This document shows, piece after piece, positions 9,299-20,856 of a stretch of DNA of 64,000 nt (position 1 is the first letter of the stretch; every line of letters starts with the position of its first letter). A model generated the notes under the pieces. That model was not told where the DNA came from, made no database searches, and saw nothing but the letters and a program-made list of their open reading frames with translations. Position numbers and translations under genes: made by a program. Source of the DNA: Halopseudomonas pachastrellae (GTDB lineage Bacteria > Pseudomonadota > Gammaproteobacteria > Pseudomonadales > Pseudomonadaceae); the NCBI RefSeq assembly GCF_900114765.1, contig NZ_FOUD01000005.1:124001-188000 (forward strand), written 5' to 3'.

Positions 9299-11193
9299 GC
9301 AGTTCGCGCCGCAGCGCCGTGTACCTCGTGCGCATGACGCTGCGGTTGCTGCTGTTGCTGTTGCTGGCGACGCCGGCCTCTGCCGCTCTGCGGTTTGTTG
9401 CCGAACTGGATGGGCTGGATGCTGCCGAGCGTGCATTCACACGTGAGCTGACGCGCGCTGCGCAGGCGTCCTTGCCACCGCAGTTAAAGGCGCAGCTGGA
9501 TGTGGCTGTGCCGCTGGCCTGGTCTGCGGGGCTGCCGGCAGGCGTCAGCGGTCGTGCTACGGCGGGTGGTCGCCTGCAGCTTGATCGGCGTCTGCTGCAG
9601 CAGCGTGACCAGGCATTGGCCCTGCGCACGCTGCTGCACGAGGTGATACATCTGTACGACCGTCTCGGCCCGCCAGCCAGGCTGCGCTGGTACTGCGGCG
9701 CTCGCCTGCAGACACAGGGCGCGGTAGGTTTGCCGGCGGGGTGTCGCGGGCAGGGCGAGCGGCGGTTTCGCCTGAGTGATGATCCGCGTCTGTTGGATCT
9801 GGCCGGCTGGCCGCAGCGGGTGGGTTCGCGTGGTGAGCGTGAAGCGGCCAATGATCAGGTGCTGCGCTCGCCTGATCGCTACGAGCTGGACAGCCCTGCC
9901 GAGTTTGTTGCGGTCAACGCCGAGTATTTTCTGCTCGATCCGGACTACGCCTGCCGTCGCCCGGCGCTACACGCTTATTTCTCCAGGCACTTCGATGGCT
10001 GGTCTGCGCCGGCTGCCTCTTGTGAGGACAAATACCCCTATCTGAATGCCGCGACCGGGCCCGATCAGCCTGTGGTTGGCTGGCTTGACCCGCAGCGTAT
10101 CTACGCCGTGCATTATTTGCTGGCCGAGCCCAACGATGACTGGGCGAGCCGCTGGGGGCACAGCATGTTGCGCTTGGTGGTTTGTGCGCCGGGTCGCCCG
10201 CGCGGGCCAGATTGTTTGCTTGATCTGGACCAGCATCTGGTGCTGTCTTTTCGCGCTTTTGTCGAAGATGTTCAGTTATCGCACTGGGATGGGCTGGTAG
10301 GAAATTACCCGTCGCGCCTGTTTATGCTGCCGTTGGCTCAGGTGGTCGATGAATATACCAAGTTTGAGCTGCGCGCCCTGCGCTCCGTGCCGCTGCAGCT
10401 GAGCCGCGAGCAGATCGCCGGGGTGGCGCAACAGGCTGCCAGGCTGCACTGGAGCTACGACGGGCGCTACTACTTTGTCGGCAATAACTGCGCCGTCGAG
10501 ACGCTCAAACTTTTGCGCGCCGGGACCGACAGCCCGACGTTGATTGATCTGGATAGTCAGTCGCCGATAGGCCTGCTGCAGCTCTTGCAGGCACGCGGCA
10601 TGGCCGATGCGCGGGTGCTGGATGATCCGCAGGAGGCGCTGCGCCTAGGGTATCGCTTTGACTCCTACGCTGAGCGCTATCAGCAGGTATTTGCCACCTT
10701 GCAGGCACGCCTGGGGCTACCGGCTGAAGACGTTGAGCAGTGGCTGGATTTGTTGCCAGCCGAGCGCCGCCCTTGGATTGCAGCTGCGGACCTGCGCGCG
10801 AGCGCGGGCTTGCTGCTGCTCGAGCAGGCCGCCGTGCGGCGTGAGCTGCTGGCTGCGCAGCACAGCCTGAAGCTGCGCTATCTGGATGGCGAAGCAGAGG
10901 CCGCCATGCGAGAGGCGGGCGATATAGTTGGCCAGTTGCTGCTGGAGCGCGGATTTCTTAGTCGGCCCGCCGACCTGTTGCCCGAGGGCTACGGGTTGCC
11001 ACAGGCCCGCGAGTGGCAAATGCTGGAAGCACGCTCGCAGCAGCGAGGCGACGCATTGCTGCAGATGGAGGCAAGGCTGGGTGCGGTGTTGCCGGCGCTG
11101 CTGTCTCGTGCCCAGCAGGCGCGCTTGCTGGGCGGGCAGGCGAATCTGCAGCAGCTGCACGAGCGTATCAAGGCGCTGAGGAGTGAGTCTTAG
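9295..11193 (+). CDS. DUF4105 domain protein, exported
   Basis: A 632-residue protein of unknown function. The GTG at 9295 overlaps the previous stop (GTGA). An ATG at 9334 would start directly at the signal peptide MTLRLLLLLLLATPASA. Visible features: LLHEVIHLYDR near residue 115, which has an HExxH-like zinc-ligand pattern (HEVIH); DWASRWGHSMLRLVV near 285, the DUF4105 signature histidine; and NNCAVETLKLLRAG near 400, the second conserved DUF4105 block. The C-terminal 200 residues are leucine/alanine-rich helices. A periplasmic hydrolase-like activity is possible but unproven. It is paired with the DUF2388 gene. Confidence 0.8.
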   Translation: MSSSRRSAVYLVRMTLRLLLLLLLATPASAALRFVAELDGLDAAERAFTRELTRAAQASLPPQLKAQLDVAVPLAWSAGLPAGVSGRATAGGRLQLDRRLLQQRDQALALRTLLHEVIHLYDRLGPPARLRWYCGARLQTQGAVGLPAGCRGQGERRFRLSDDPRLLDLAGWPQRVGSRGEREAANDQVLRSPDRYELDSPAEFVAVNAEYFLLDPDYACRRPALHAYFSRHFDGWSAPAASCEDKYPYLNAATGPDQPVVGWLDPQRIYAVHYLLAEPNDDWASRWGHSMLRLVVCAPGRPRGPDCLLDLDQHLVLSFRAFVEDVQLSHWDGLVGNYPSRLFMLPLAQVVDEYTKFELRALRSVPLQLSREQIAGVAQQAARLHWSYDGRYYFVGNNCAVETLKLLRAGTDSPTLIDLDSQSPIGLLQLLQARGMADARVLDDPQEALRLGYRFDSYAERYQQVFATLQARLGLPAEDVEQWLDLLPAERRPWIAAADLRASAGLLLLEQAAVRRELLAAQHSLKLRYLDGEAEAAMREAGDIVGQLLLERGFLSRPADLLPEGYGLPQAREWQMLEARSQQRGDALLQMEARLGAVLPALLSRAQQARLLGGQANLQQLHERIKALRSES

Positions 11194-11224
11194 TCAGGGG
11201 GTGGCGCCATTCGCAGAGTACGAA

Positions 11225-11311
11225 TGGTGCCCCGAGGGAGAATCGAACTCCCACTCTGTTACCAGAAACGGATTTTGAATCCGTCGCGTCTACCAATTCC
11301 GCCATCGGGGC
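11225..11311 (-). tRNA. tRNA-Leu (anticodon CAA)
   Basis: Read on the minus strand it folds as a class II tRNA: acceptor GCCCCGA pairs with TCGGGGC, D-arm GGCGGAATTGGTAGACGC, anticodon loop TTCAAAA with CAA, a long variable arm, TTCGATT in the T-loop, and an encoded CCA at 11225-11227. The total is 87 bases including CCA. It decodes UUG. It sits between the DUF4105 gene and queA, transcribed towards the DUF4105 gene. Confidence 0.97.
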
Positions 11312-11463
11312 ATGCCAGGCGCAGTGGCTGCGCAGGACAGGCGCGGAGTATAAGGAGCTGTTGCGGGTGCGGTCAATGCTGTGACGACTGACAGATCGCG
11401 AATGTGACGGTTTTCCGCTACTATGGCGGCCCTTTTTTCTGCCATTTCGGATCTGCCTGCCGC

Positions 11464-13637
<2,174 letters not shown>

Positions 13638-13732
13638 GCGTCCGCGGATGTGATCAGCACAGCCCGGCGCTTGAATAGTGTCCGAAGCGCCCCCATAACC
13701 GATTTTTCGCAGTTCAATAACAGGAGCGTCAC

Positions 13733-14065
13733 ATGAGCTTTTTCATTCCCGCCGCCATGGCACAGTCTGCAGGCGGAGCCGCACCGGCGGGTTCCGGTTT
13801 CGAGTGGATTTTTCTGATCGGCTTCGTGGTCATCTTTTATCTGATGATCTGGCGTCCGCAGGCCAAACGCGCCAAGGAGCACAAGAATCTGCTGGCCGGC
13901 CTGTCCACAGGTGATGAAGTGGTAACCGGCGGCGGCATCCTGGGCAAAGTGAAGAAGGTGACCGACGAGTTCGTGGTACTGGAAGTCGGCGACAGCCAGG
14001 AACTGAAGTTCCAGAAAGGCTCGATCGTGGCCGTGCTGCCCAAGGGCACGCTGAAAGCCATCTAA
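13733..14065 (+). CDS. yajC: Sec translocase accessory subunit YajC
   Basis: Small inner-membrane partner of SecDF (110 residues). A single membrane span (FEWIFLIGFVVIFYLMIW, about 23-40) is followed by a cytoplasmic YajC domain with GDEVVTGGGILGKV. The ATG is preceded by ACAGGAGCG. Upstream lies a 95-base gap with no other gene; downstream a GC-rich hairpin separates it from secD. Confidence 0.96.
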   Translation: MSFFIPAAMAQSAGGAAPAGSGFEWIFLIGFVVIFYLMIWRPQAKRAKEHKNLLAGLSTGDEVVTGGGILGKVKKVTDEFVVLEVGDSQELKFQKGSIVAVLPKGTLKAI

Positions 14066-14085
14066 TCCCCACGTAGACCTCCGTT

Positions 14086-14108
14086 CCGGGCGCCGATCAG
14101 GCGCCCGG
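14086..14108 (+). other. GC-rich hairpin between yajC and secD
   Basis: CCGGGCGCC (14086-14094), loop GATCA, GGCGCCCGG (14100-14108): a perfect 9-bp stem 18 bases before the secD start. There is no T-run, so it is more likely an mRNA stability or partial attenuation element than a full terminator. Confidence 0.6.
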
Positions 14109-14126
14109 ACTGCTTCAGGCCCTGAT

Positions 14127-15995
14127 ATGCTCAATCGTTACCCCCTCTGGAAATACCTGCTGATCGTAGCCGTGCTCGCACTGGGCCTGATCTACGCAAT
14201 GCCCAACCTGTATCCGGATGATCCGGCCATTCAGATTTCCGGTGCCAGCTCCACGCTGGAAATACAGCAGCCCGATCTCGACCGTATCGAACAGGCGCTG
14301 GTTGCCGCCAACCTGCCGACCAAAGGCACTGAGCTTGGCGCCAACGGCCGCTCTGGCCTGGTGCGTCTGGTCAATCGTGCCGATCAGCTGAAGGCGCAGG
14401 ATGTGGTGCGCGACGCGCTGGGGCGCGATTACGTGGTGGCGCAGAACCTGGCGCCGACCACGCCCGAGTGGCTGAGCAATATCGGCGCTGGCCCGATGAC
14501 GCTGGGTCTGGACCTGTCCGGTGGCGTGCACTTTCTGCTGCAGGTGGACATGGACAAGGCCATCGAGTCGCGGGTTAATGTCTACCAGAGCGAGATTCGC
14601 GGCTTGATGCGTACCGAGGGCCTGCGCTATCGCAGCCTGCCAACCCAGGGCAACACCCTGCAGTTTGGCTTTGCCGATGAAGAGCAGCGCAGCGAAGCGC
14701 GCCGCCTGATCACGCGGCAGTACAATCAGTTTGCGGTCGCAACCGCTGAGCGTCAGGAGCAGTACGTCCTGCAGCTGACGCTGACCGAGGCGGAAATTGC
14801 CAGCATTCGTGATTACGCGGTGACGCAGAACCTGACCACGGTACGTAACCGGGTCAACGAATTGGGTGTGGCCGAGCCGCTGGTGCAGCGTCAGGGCGCC
14901 GACCGCATTGTGGTCGAGCTGCCTGGTGTGCAGGATACCGCCGAGGCCAAGCGCGTACTGGGCAAGACCGCCAACCTGGAGTTCCGTCTGGCCGCCGAGC
15001 CTGACGCGCCGCGCGCGACCACCGAGTCCTTCCCGTTCCGCAGCAGCGAAGGCCGTGTAGCCGACGTCGAACGCAGCATCATCATCACCGGTGACCAGGT
15101 TACCGATGCGCAGGCCAACTACGACGAGAACGGTCGCCCGCAGGTCAACATCAACCTCGACAGTCACGGCGGCGAGCTGATGAACCGCGCCACGCGCAGC
15201 AACATCGGTCGTGGCATGGCGGTGCTGTTTATCGAGCAGCGCCAGATCAGCCGCACGGTTACCGAAGAGGTCGATGGGGTGATGCAGGAGGTCGAAGTGC
15301 CGGCCTTTGTTGAAGAAAAATCCATCATCAGTCTGGCGACCATTCAGAGTGCGCTGGGTAACCAGTTCCGCATTACCGGTCTGGACTCGCCGGCCGAGTC
15401 CTCCGAGCTGGCACTGCTGCTGCGCGCAGGTGGTCTGGCCGCGCCCATGCACTTTGTGGAAGAGCGCACCATTGGCCCGAGCCTGGGTGCCGAGAATATC
15501 GCCAAGGGTGTGACCGCGACCCAGGTCGGCTTTATCGCCGTGCTGGTGTTCATGATCATCATTTACCGTGCCTTTGGTGTGTTTGCCAGTATCGCCCTGA
15601 GTTTCAACCTGGTGCTGCTGATCGCACTGATGTCCATGCTGGGTGCGACGCTCACGCTGCCGGGTATTGCCGGTATCGTGCTCACGCTGGGTATGGCGGT
15701 GGACGCCAATGTGCTTATCTTTTCGCGTATCAAAGAAGAGATCTTTAATGGCATGTCGCCCCAGCGCGCCGTGCACGAAGGTTTCGATAAGGCCTTCTCG
15801 GCGATTATCGACGGTAACCTGACCACCCTGCTGGTAGGTGTAATCCTGTTCGCCATGGGCTCGGGCCCGATCAAGGGTTTTGCCGTCACTCTGTCGTTGG
15901 GGATCATTACCTCGATGTTCAGCGCCATCATGGTGACGCGTGCCATGGTCAATCTGGCCGTTGGCGGTCGCGACGTGAAGAAGCTGTGGCTCTGA
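14127..15995 (+). CDS. secD: protein translocase subunit SecD
   Basis: RND-type inner-membrane subunit that uses the proton gradient to finish protein export through SecYEG. The 622-residue protein has an N-terminal span (LWKYLLIVAVLALGLIYAMP), a large periplasmic domain with LGLDLSGGVHFLLQVDMD and TVRNRVNELGVAEPLVQRQG, and five C-terminal spans with GLAAPMHFVEERTIGPSLG and LTLGMAVDANVLIFSRIKEE. Length is normal for Pseudomonas SecD. secF follows after ten bases. Confidence 0.98.
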   Translation: MLNRYPLWKYLLIVAVLALGLIYAMPNLYPDDPAIQISGASSTLEIQQPDLDRIEQALVAANLPTKGTELGANGRSGLVRLVNRADQLKAQDVVRDALGRDYVVAQNLAPTTPEWLSNIGAGPMTLGLDLSGGVHFLLQVDMDKAIESRVNVYQSEIRGLMRTEGLRYRSLPTQGNTLQFGFADEEQRSEARRLITRQYNQFAVATAERQEQYVLQLTLTEAEIASIRDYAVTQNLTTVRNRVNELGVAEPLVQRQGADRIVVELPGVQDTAEAKRVLGKTANLEFRLAAEPDAPRATTESFPFRSSEGRVADVERSIIITGDQVTDAQANYDENGRPQVNINLDSHGGELMNRATRSNIGRGMAVLFIEQRQISRTVTEEVDGVMQEVEVPAFVEEKSIISLATIQSALGNQFRITGLDSPAESSELALLLRAGGLAAPMHFVEERTIGPSLGAENIAKGVTATQVGFIAVLVFMIIIYRAFGVFASIALSFNLVLLIALMSMLGATLTLPGIAGIVLTLGMAVDANVLIFSRIKEEIFNGMSPQRAVHEGFDKAFSAIIDGNLTTLLVGVILFAMGSGPIKGFAVTLSLGIITSMFSAIMVTRAMVNLAVGGRDVKKLWL

Positions 15996-16005
15996 GGAAG
16001 ACATA

Positions 16006-16920
16006 ATGAACATCAATAGAACCATCAATTTCCTCGGTCTGCGCAAATTCTTCTTTGCCGTAGCCGTTGTGCTGATGATTGCCTCGCTGGGCAGTCTGGT
16101 CGTTAAGCAGCTGAATCTGGGTTTGGACTTCACCGGCGGTGCGCTGGTTGAGCTCAACTACAGCGAAGCCGCTGATCTGGAAGAGATCCGTCTGACCCTG
16201 CGTGAAAACGGCTGGGACGATGCGGTCGTGCAGAACTTTGGCGCCTCCACCGATGTGCTGATCCGTCTGCCCAGCGATGACCCGAACCTGGGTAACCAGG
16301 TGGCAGACATGGTCAAACGCGCCGAAGGTGGCGAGGTCCTGGTCAAGCGGGTCGAGTTTATCGGGCCGCAGGTTGGTGAGGAGTTGCGCGATCAGGGTGG
16401 CCTGGGCATGTTGCTGGCCATTGGCGGTATCCTGCTGTACGTGTCCCTGCGCTTTCAGATGAAGTTTGCGGTAGCGGCCATTCTGGCTCTGGTGCATGAC
16501 GTGGTTTTCACCCTGGGGTTCTTTGCCTTCTTTGGCTTGTCCTTCGATTTGACCGTGCTGGCAGCCTTGCTGGCGGTGATCGGTTACTCGCTGAACGACA
16601 CCATCGTGGTCTTTGACCGTGTGCGGGAAAACATTCGGGCAATGCGCCACACGGACCTGGTCGAGATCATCAACGTCTCGACTACCCAGACCCTGGGGCG
16701 GACGCTGGCGACTTCGTTCTCGACCATTCTGGTGCTGCTGGCGCTGTTCTGGTTTGGTGGTGAGAACATCCATGGCTTTGCCACCGCGCTGTTGATCGGC
16801 GTGGGCATCGGTACCTACTCCTCGATCTACGTGGCCGGCGGCCTGCTGGTGACCATGAAGCTCACCCGCGAAGACCTGATCCCGCCGCAGGTGGAAGAGG
16901 CGGTGGACGAGCGGCCCTGA
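16006..16920 (+). CDS. secF: protein translocase subunit SecF
   Basis: Partner of SecD (304 residues). It begins with the membrane span FFFAVAVVLMIASLGSLVV, then GLDFTGGALVELNY, the periplasmic domain, and the conserved membrane motif VIGYSLNDTIVVFDRVREN. The ATG at 16006 lies ten bases after the secD stop, indicating one mRNA. A GC-rich hairpin starts at the base after the stop codon, then a proper terminator. Confidence 0.98.
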   Translation: MNINRTINFLGLRKFFFAVAVVLMIASLGSLVVKQLNLGLDFTGGALVELNYSEAADLEEIRLTLRENGWDDAVVQNFGASTDVLIRLPSDDPNLGNQVADMVKRAEGGEVLVKRVEFIGPQVGEELRDQGGLGMLLAIGGILLYVSLRFQMKFAVAAILALVHDVVFTLGFFAFFGLSFDLTVLAALLAVIGYSLNDTIVVFDRVRENIRAMRHTDLVEIINVSTTQTLGRTLATSFSTILVLLALFWFGGENIHGFATALLIGVGIGTYSSIYVAGGLLVTMKLTREDLIPPQVEEAVDERP

Positions 16921-16939
16921 GCGCCGGCTTTGCCGGCGC
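16921..16939 (+). other. hairpin directly after the secF stop
   Basis: GCGCCGGC, loop TTT, GCCGGCGC: perfect 8-bp stem starting at the first base after the stop codon. A 3' mRNA stabiliser ahead of the real terminator is a reasonable reading. Confidence 0.6.
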
Positions 16940-16978
16940 AGCTGTAAGCCTCACGCCGCAAGCGGCAAGCCACGAGAA

Positions 16979-17014
16979 AACCCGCGTCGGAACTGAATCC
17001 GGCGCGGGTTTTTT
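16979..17014 (+). terminator. intrinsic terminator of yajC-secDF
   Basis: AACCCGCG (16979-16986) pairs with CGCGGGTT (17003-17010), with CGG/CCG continuing the stem, then TTTTTT. Confidence 0.88.
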
Positions 17015-17020
17015 GGTTTT

Positions 17021-17048
17021 GGCTTGGGGCTTGAGGCTTGAGGCTTGC
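17021..17048. repeat. four tandem GGCTTGN heptamers (secF-suhB gap)
   Basis: GGCTTGG, GGCTTGA, GGCTTGA and GGCTTGC run head to tail. Degenerate copies in the opposite orientation (CAAGCGG, CAAGCCA) lie at 16959-16972, and another same-sense run lies at 17111-17138. The gap 16921-17146 holds only these repeats and the terminators. Confidence 0.7.
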
Positions 17049-17053
17049 AGTTC

Positions 17054-17086
17054 AAAAAAAGGCCCACACCGGTCAGGATGTGGGCC
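17054..17086 (-). terminator. intrinsic terminator of suhB
   Basis: On the minus strand GGCCCACA (17086-17079) pairs with TGTGGGCC (17068-17061) and is followed by seven T (17060-17054). Confidence 0.88.
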
Positions 17087-17110
17087 TCTTTGCTCTGCCC
17101 TGCACGGCCA

Positions 17111-17138
17111 GCTTGCCGCTTGAGGCTTCCTGCTTGCG
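17111..17138. repeat. second GCTTGNN heptamer run
   Basis: GCTTGCC, GCTTGAG, GCTTCCT and GCTTGCG in tandem just before the suhB stop: the same 7-base period as 17021-17048, with a looser consensus. Confidence 0.6.
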
Positions 17139-17146
17139 GCTGGGCG

Positions 17147-17962
17147 TTACATTTTCATGCTAGGCGTCAGGTGCGGCTGAATGGCGGTCAGCACAGCCTT
17201 GAAGCACTTGGGGTTGCCGGCAACGATCTGGCCCTTTTCCAGGAACTGGTGGCCGCCGCTGAAATCGCTGCACAGACCGCCTGCTTCCTGAATCAGCAGG
17301 GCGCCGGCGGCCATGTCCCACTCGGCCAGGCCGAATTCCCAGAAGGCATCAAAGCGGCCTGCAGCTACGTAGGCAAGGTCCAGGCTGGCGGCGCCGGCGC
17401 GGCGGATGCCGGCGGTCTGGCCGACCAGGCTGCGGAACATGCCCAGGTAGTTGTCCAGCGAATCGATCTGATTGGCGCGGAACGGGAAGCCGGTACCCAG
17501 CAGGGCGCCGTCCAGGGTCTTGCGGGTGCTGACACGCAGGCGGCGGCCGTTCAGTGCTGCGCCGCGGCCGCGGCTGGCGGTGAACTCTTCCTGGCGAATC
17601 GGATCCAGCACGACGGCGTGCTCAATGCGCCCCTTTACGCGGCAGGCGATGCTGACGGCAAAGTGCGGTACGCCACGAATGAAGTTGGTGGTGCCGTCCA
17701 GCGGATCGATGATCCAGACGGTGTCGGCGCCTTCGCCATGGCCAGGTTGAAAGCCGCTTTCCTCGGCTTGAATGCTGTGGTCGGGATAGGCCTTGCGCAG
17801 CTGGCTGATAATGGCCTGCTCGGCGGCGCGATCCACTTCCGACACATAATCGCGCGCGTCCTTTTCGTCCACGGTGAGCACATCGAGGCGTTCCATGGAA
17901 CGGTAAATGAGCTCTCCTGCGCTGCGCGCGGCACGCAGGGCGATGTTCAGCATGGGCTGCAT
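17147..17962 (-). CDS. suhB: inositol-1-monophosphatase / antitermination factor SuhB
   Basis: Mg-dependent phosphatase of the IMPase family; in E. coli SuhB also joins rRNA antitermination complexes. The 271-residue protein begins MQPMLNIALRAARSAGELI, almost as E. coli SuhB does, which fixes the start at 17960-17962 although an open frame extends far upstream. Metal ligands are in IQAEESGF and WIIDPLDGTTNFIRG; the second signature is WDMAAGALLIQEAGGLC. It is divergent from trmJ, with a 138-base gap. Confidence 0.95.
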   Translation of the reverse strand: MQPMLNIALRAARSAGELIYRSMERLDVLTVDEKDARDYVSEVDRAAEQAIISQLRKAYPDHSIQAEESGFQPGHGEGADTVWIIDPLDGTTNFIRGVPHFAVSIACRVKGRIEHAVVLDPIRQEEFTASRGRGAALNGRRLRVSTRKTLDGALLGTGFPFRANQIDSLDNYLGMFRSLVGQTAGIRRAGAASLDLAYVAAGRFDAFWEFGLAEWDMAAGALLIQEAGGLCSDFSGGHQFLEKGQIVAGNPKCFKAVLTAIQPHLTPSMKM

Positions 17963-18100
17963 AAGGCTATGTCTCTGTCGGGGGAATGATGAAAAGCCGG
18001 AAATTGTAGCAGAAGTGTAGGTGAACAGAAATGGATCATGGCTATCGCAGCGAGGCTTTTGTAAGATGCAGGGTCCATTTTCTGGCGTGAAGGGTCCGCT

Positions 18101-18877
18101 GTGCTTAATAACGTGCGTGTGGTGTTGGTCAACACCAGTCATCCGGGCAACATTGGCGGCGCCGCCAGGGCCATGAAAAACATGGGTTTGAACCAGCTGG
18201 TGCTGGTCGATCCGGTGCGCTTCCCTGACCCTGACGCCAACTCTCGTGCATCCGGCGCAGATGATGTGCTGAGTAATGCGCGGATTGTCGCCACCCTGGA
18301 CGAGGCTATCGTCGATTGCACGCTGGTGATGGGCACCAGCGCGCGTGATCGCCGTATCCCCTGGCCGGTGGTTGATCCGCGTGAGGCGGCCGACATGGTG
18401 CTCGACCAGGCCGCGCTGCCCGAGGCGCAGATAGCGCTGGTATTCGGCCGTGAGGATTCGGGGCTGACCACGGACGAGCTGCAGCGCTGTCAGTATCACG
18501 TGCATATCCCGTCCATGCCCGACTTTAGTTCGCTGAACCTGGCGGCTGCGGTGCAGGTGCTGGCCTATGAGCTGCGCATGCAGGGGCTGCAGCGCGAGGG
18601 CGCGCCGACCAAGATGCGCAAGGTCGAGACGACGGCCGTGTTCAACGAAATTCCGGCGACGGCAGGGGAGTTGGAGCAGTTTTATCAGCACCTGGAGCAG
18701 GTGCTGGTTGAAATCGGCTTCCATGACCCTCAGAAACCACGGCAGCTGTTGCCGCGTTTGCGTCGCCTCTACGGGCGGGTGCACCTTAATCGGATGGAAA
18801 TGAACATCCTGCGCGGCATCTTGACCGAAACCCAGAAGGCCATCGGCGTAAAAGCGGCCGGTGAGCGGAGACCCTGA
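18101..18877 (+). CDS. trmJ: tRNA (cytidine/uridine-2'-O-)-methyltransferase
   Basis: SPOUT-fold enzyme that methylates the 2'-O of position 32 in several tRNAs. The 258-residue protein starts with GTG ([20 protein letters not shown]) and has [16 protein letters not shown], then the SAM-binding trefoil knot: [19 protein letters not shown] and [20 protein letters not shown]. The C-terminal 90 residues match the TrmJ dimerisation extension. cysE follows three bases later. Confidence 0.95.
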   Translation: MLNNVRVVLVNTSHPGNIGGAARAMKNMGLNQLVLVDPVRFPDPDANSRASGADDVLSNARIVATLDEAIVDCTLVMGTSARDRRIPWPVVDPREAADMVLDQAALPEAQIALVFGREDSGLTTDELQRCQYHVHIPSMPDFSSLNLAAAVQVLAYELRMQGLQREGAPTKMRKVETTAVFNEIPATAGELEQFYQHLEQVLVEIGFHDPQKPRQLLPRLRRLYGRVHLNRMEMNILRGILTETQKAIGVKAAGERRP

Positions 18878-18879
18878 TC

Positions 18880-19698
18880 ATGTTTGCTCGGATGAAAGAA
18901 GATATCGCCAGCGTATTCCATCGTGACCCTGCCGCGCGCAACACGCTGGAAGTGCTGACCTGCTATCCCGGCTTGCATGCGGTCTGGTTGCACCGTGTGG
19001 CCCACGCGCTGTGGGTGCGTCGTGCCTTTTTGCTGGCGCGCATGGTCTCGCATCTGGCGCGCTGGCTGACCGGCATCGAGATTCACCCTGGTGCGCAGAT
19101 CGGTCGCCGCTTTTTTATCGACCACGGCTTTGGTGTGGTTATCGGTGAAACCACCGAAATCGGCGACGACGTCACCCTCTATCAGGGCGTGACTCTGGGC
19201 GGCACGAGCTGGGATCAGGGCAAGCGTCACCCCACGCTGGAAGACGGTGTGGTCGTGGGTGCCGGCGCCAAGGTGCTTGGGCCTTTCACGGTCGGTGCTG
19301 GTGCCAAGATCGGCTCCAACGCGGTGGTCACCAAGGCGGTCCCGGCGGGTGCGACGGCGGTAGGTATTCCGGGTCGCATCATTCCCAAGGAGCCGGAGCC
19401 GCAGGCCAAGACGGAGCAGCAGGTCAAGCGCGAGGCCATGGCCGAGAAGCTCGGTTTTGATGCCTACGGCGTCAGTCGCGATATGCCAGACCCGGTTGCC
19501 CGTGCCATCGGTCAGATGCTCGACCACATGCATGCAGTGGACGGTCGTCTTGAGGGTATGTGCAAGGCGCTGAGCGAGCTGGGCAGTGACTACTGCGCCA
19601 AAGAGCTGCCAACCCTGGGTGGCGAGGATTTCGAGTTGCTGAAGGATGAGGCGCAGCCGGCGTCTGAAGCGGACGCTGCCAGCGACAGCAAGGCCTGA
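18880..19698 (+). CDS. cysE: serine O-acetyltransferase
   Basis: First committed step of cysteine synthesis: serine plus acetyl-CoA to O-acetylserine. The 272-residue protein has a short N-terminal helical domain and a left-handed beta-helix of hexapeptide repeats ([19 protein letters not shown], then [38 protein letters not shown]). It is the short-type SAT (EpsC-like), not the E. coli length form with a long N-terminal domain; residues after about 190 are a low-similarity tail. ATG 18880 lies three bases after the trmJ stop; the desulfurase gene follows after six. Supply of cysteine directly upstream of a cysteine desulfurase is a sensible pairing. Confidence 0.95.
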   Translation: MFARMKEDIASVFHRDPAARNTLEVLTCYPGLHAVWLHRVAHALWVRRAFLLARMVSHLARWLTGIEIHPGAQIGRRFFIDHGFGVVIGETTEIGDDVTLYQGVTLGGTSWDQGKRHPTLEDGVVVGAGAKVLGPFTVGAGAKIGSNAVVTKAVPAGATAVGIPGRIIPKEPEPQAKTEQQVKREAMAEKLGFDAYGVSRDMPDPVARAIGQMLDHMHAVDGRLEGMCKALSELGSDYCAKELPTLGGEDFELLKDEAQPASEADAASDSKA

Positions 19699-19704
19699 GG
19701 TGAT

Positions 19705-20856
19705 ATGAAACAGCCTATTTATCTGGATTACGCGGCGACTACGCCGGTTGATCCGGCGGTTGCCGAGAAAATGGTTGCCTGCCTGACCATGGACGGCAAC
19801 TTTGCCAACCCCGCCTCGCGCTCGCACGTTTACGGCTGGAAGGCCGAAGAGGCGGCAGAAAATGCCCGTCGTCAGGTGGCTGATCTGGTTGGCGCTGATC
19901 CGCGCGAGATCGTCTGGACCTCCGGCGCGACCGAGTCCAACAATCTGGCCATCAAGGGCATGGCCCATGCGCTGAGTGCGCGTGGCCGCCACCTGATCAC
20001 CTCGACTATCGAGCACAAGGCGGTGCTCGATTGCTTCAAGCAGTTGGAGCAGGAAGGCTTTGAGGTCACCTGGTTGCAGGCTGACGCCTCCGGCGTAATA
20101 ACGCCCGAGCAGCTGCGCTCAGCGCTGCGCGAGGACACGGCGCTGGTCTCGCTGATGCACGTCAACAACGAGATCGGCACGATCAATGACATTCGCGCCC
20201 TCGGCGAGGTGGCTCAGGGCGCCGGGGCTGTGTTTCATGTCGATGCGGCTCAGTCGACCGGCAAGTTGCCGATTGACCTGAAAAACATGCCGGTCGATCT
20301 GATGTCCTTCAGCGCCCACAAGACCTACGGGCCCAAGGGCGTGGGTGCACTGTTTGTGCGGCGTGGGCTGATGCCGCGACCGCAGGCGCAGATTCACGGT
20401 GGCGGCCATGAGCGTGGCTTGCGCTCCGGCACGCTGGCAACACACCAGTTGGTTGGTATGGGCGCGGCGTTCGAGTTGGCCGGTCAGCTGCGCGAGCAGG
20501 AGGGGGCGCGTATCGCCGAGCTGCGTGATGCGTTGCTGGCCGGGCTGGCGGGGCTGGAGGGTGTCAGTCTCAACGGCAGCGCCGAGTCGCGTGTGCCGCA
20601 CAACCTCAATCTTGCCTTTGCCGGTGTGGATGGCGAGCTGTTGCTGCTGTCGCTCAAGGAGCTGGCCCTGTCCAGTGGGTCGGCCTGTACCTCGGCCGCT
20701 GTCGAGCCGTCCTATGTGCTGCGTGGTATTGGCTTGAGTGATGAGCTGGCCCACAGCTCCATTCGTCTGTCACTGGGGCGTTACACCAGTCTGGAAGACG
20801 TACAGCGCGCCGCCGAGGTTATCTGTCAGGTGGTGCCGCGCCTGCGCTCAAGCTGA
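19705..20856 (+). CDS. iscS: IscS/NifS-type cysteine desulfurase lacking the C-terminal IscU-binding tail
   Basis: PLP enzyme that takes sulfur from cysteine for Fe-S and thio-modification. It is very close to Isc[47 protein letters not shown], the PLP lysine in [12 protein letters not shown], and the mobile catalytic cysteine in [19 protein letters not shown]. At 383 residues it stops at VVPRLRSS, about 20 residues before the usual end, so the tail that docks IscU in E. coli is missing. iscR is absent upstream (cysE ends six bases away) and iscU, iscA, hscBA and fdx are absent downstream (ndk follows). It may be a paralog dedicated to tRNA thiolation or another acceptor. The symbol is by similarity only. 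Confidence 0.88.
   Translation: MKQPIYLDYAATTPVDPAVAEKMVACLTMDGNFANPASRSHVYGWKAEEAAENARRQVADLVGADPREIVWTSGATESNNLAIKGMAHALSARGRHLITSTIEHKAVLDCFKQLEQEGFEVTWLQADASGVITPEQLRSALREDTALVSLMHVNNEIGTINDIRALGEVAQGAGAVFHVDAAQSTGKLPIDLKNMPVDLMSFSAHKTYGPKGVGALFVRRGLMPRPQAQIHGGGHERGLRSGTLATHQLVGMGAAFELAGQLREQEGARIAELRDALLAGLAGLEGVSLNGSAESRVPHNLNLAFAGVDGELLLLSLKELALSSGSACTSAAVEPSYVLRGIGLSDELAHSSIRLSLGRYTSLEDVQRAAEVICQVVPRLRSS

Noticed and set aside
14115-16157. A 680-codon open frame on the minus strand across secD
   Set aside because: It is antisense to secD, rich in Gln/His/Arg low-complexity text, with no known fold.
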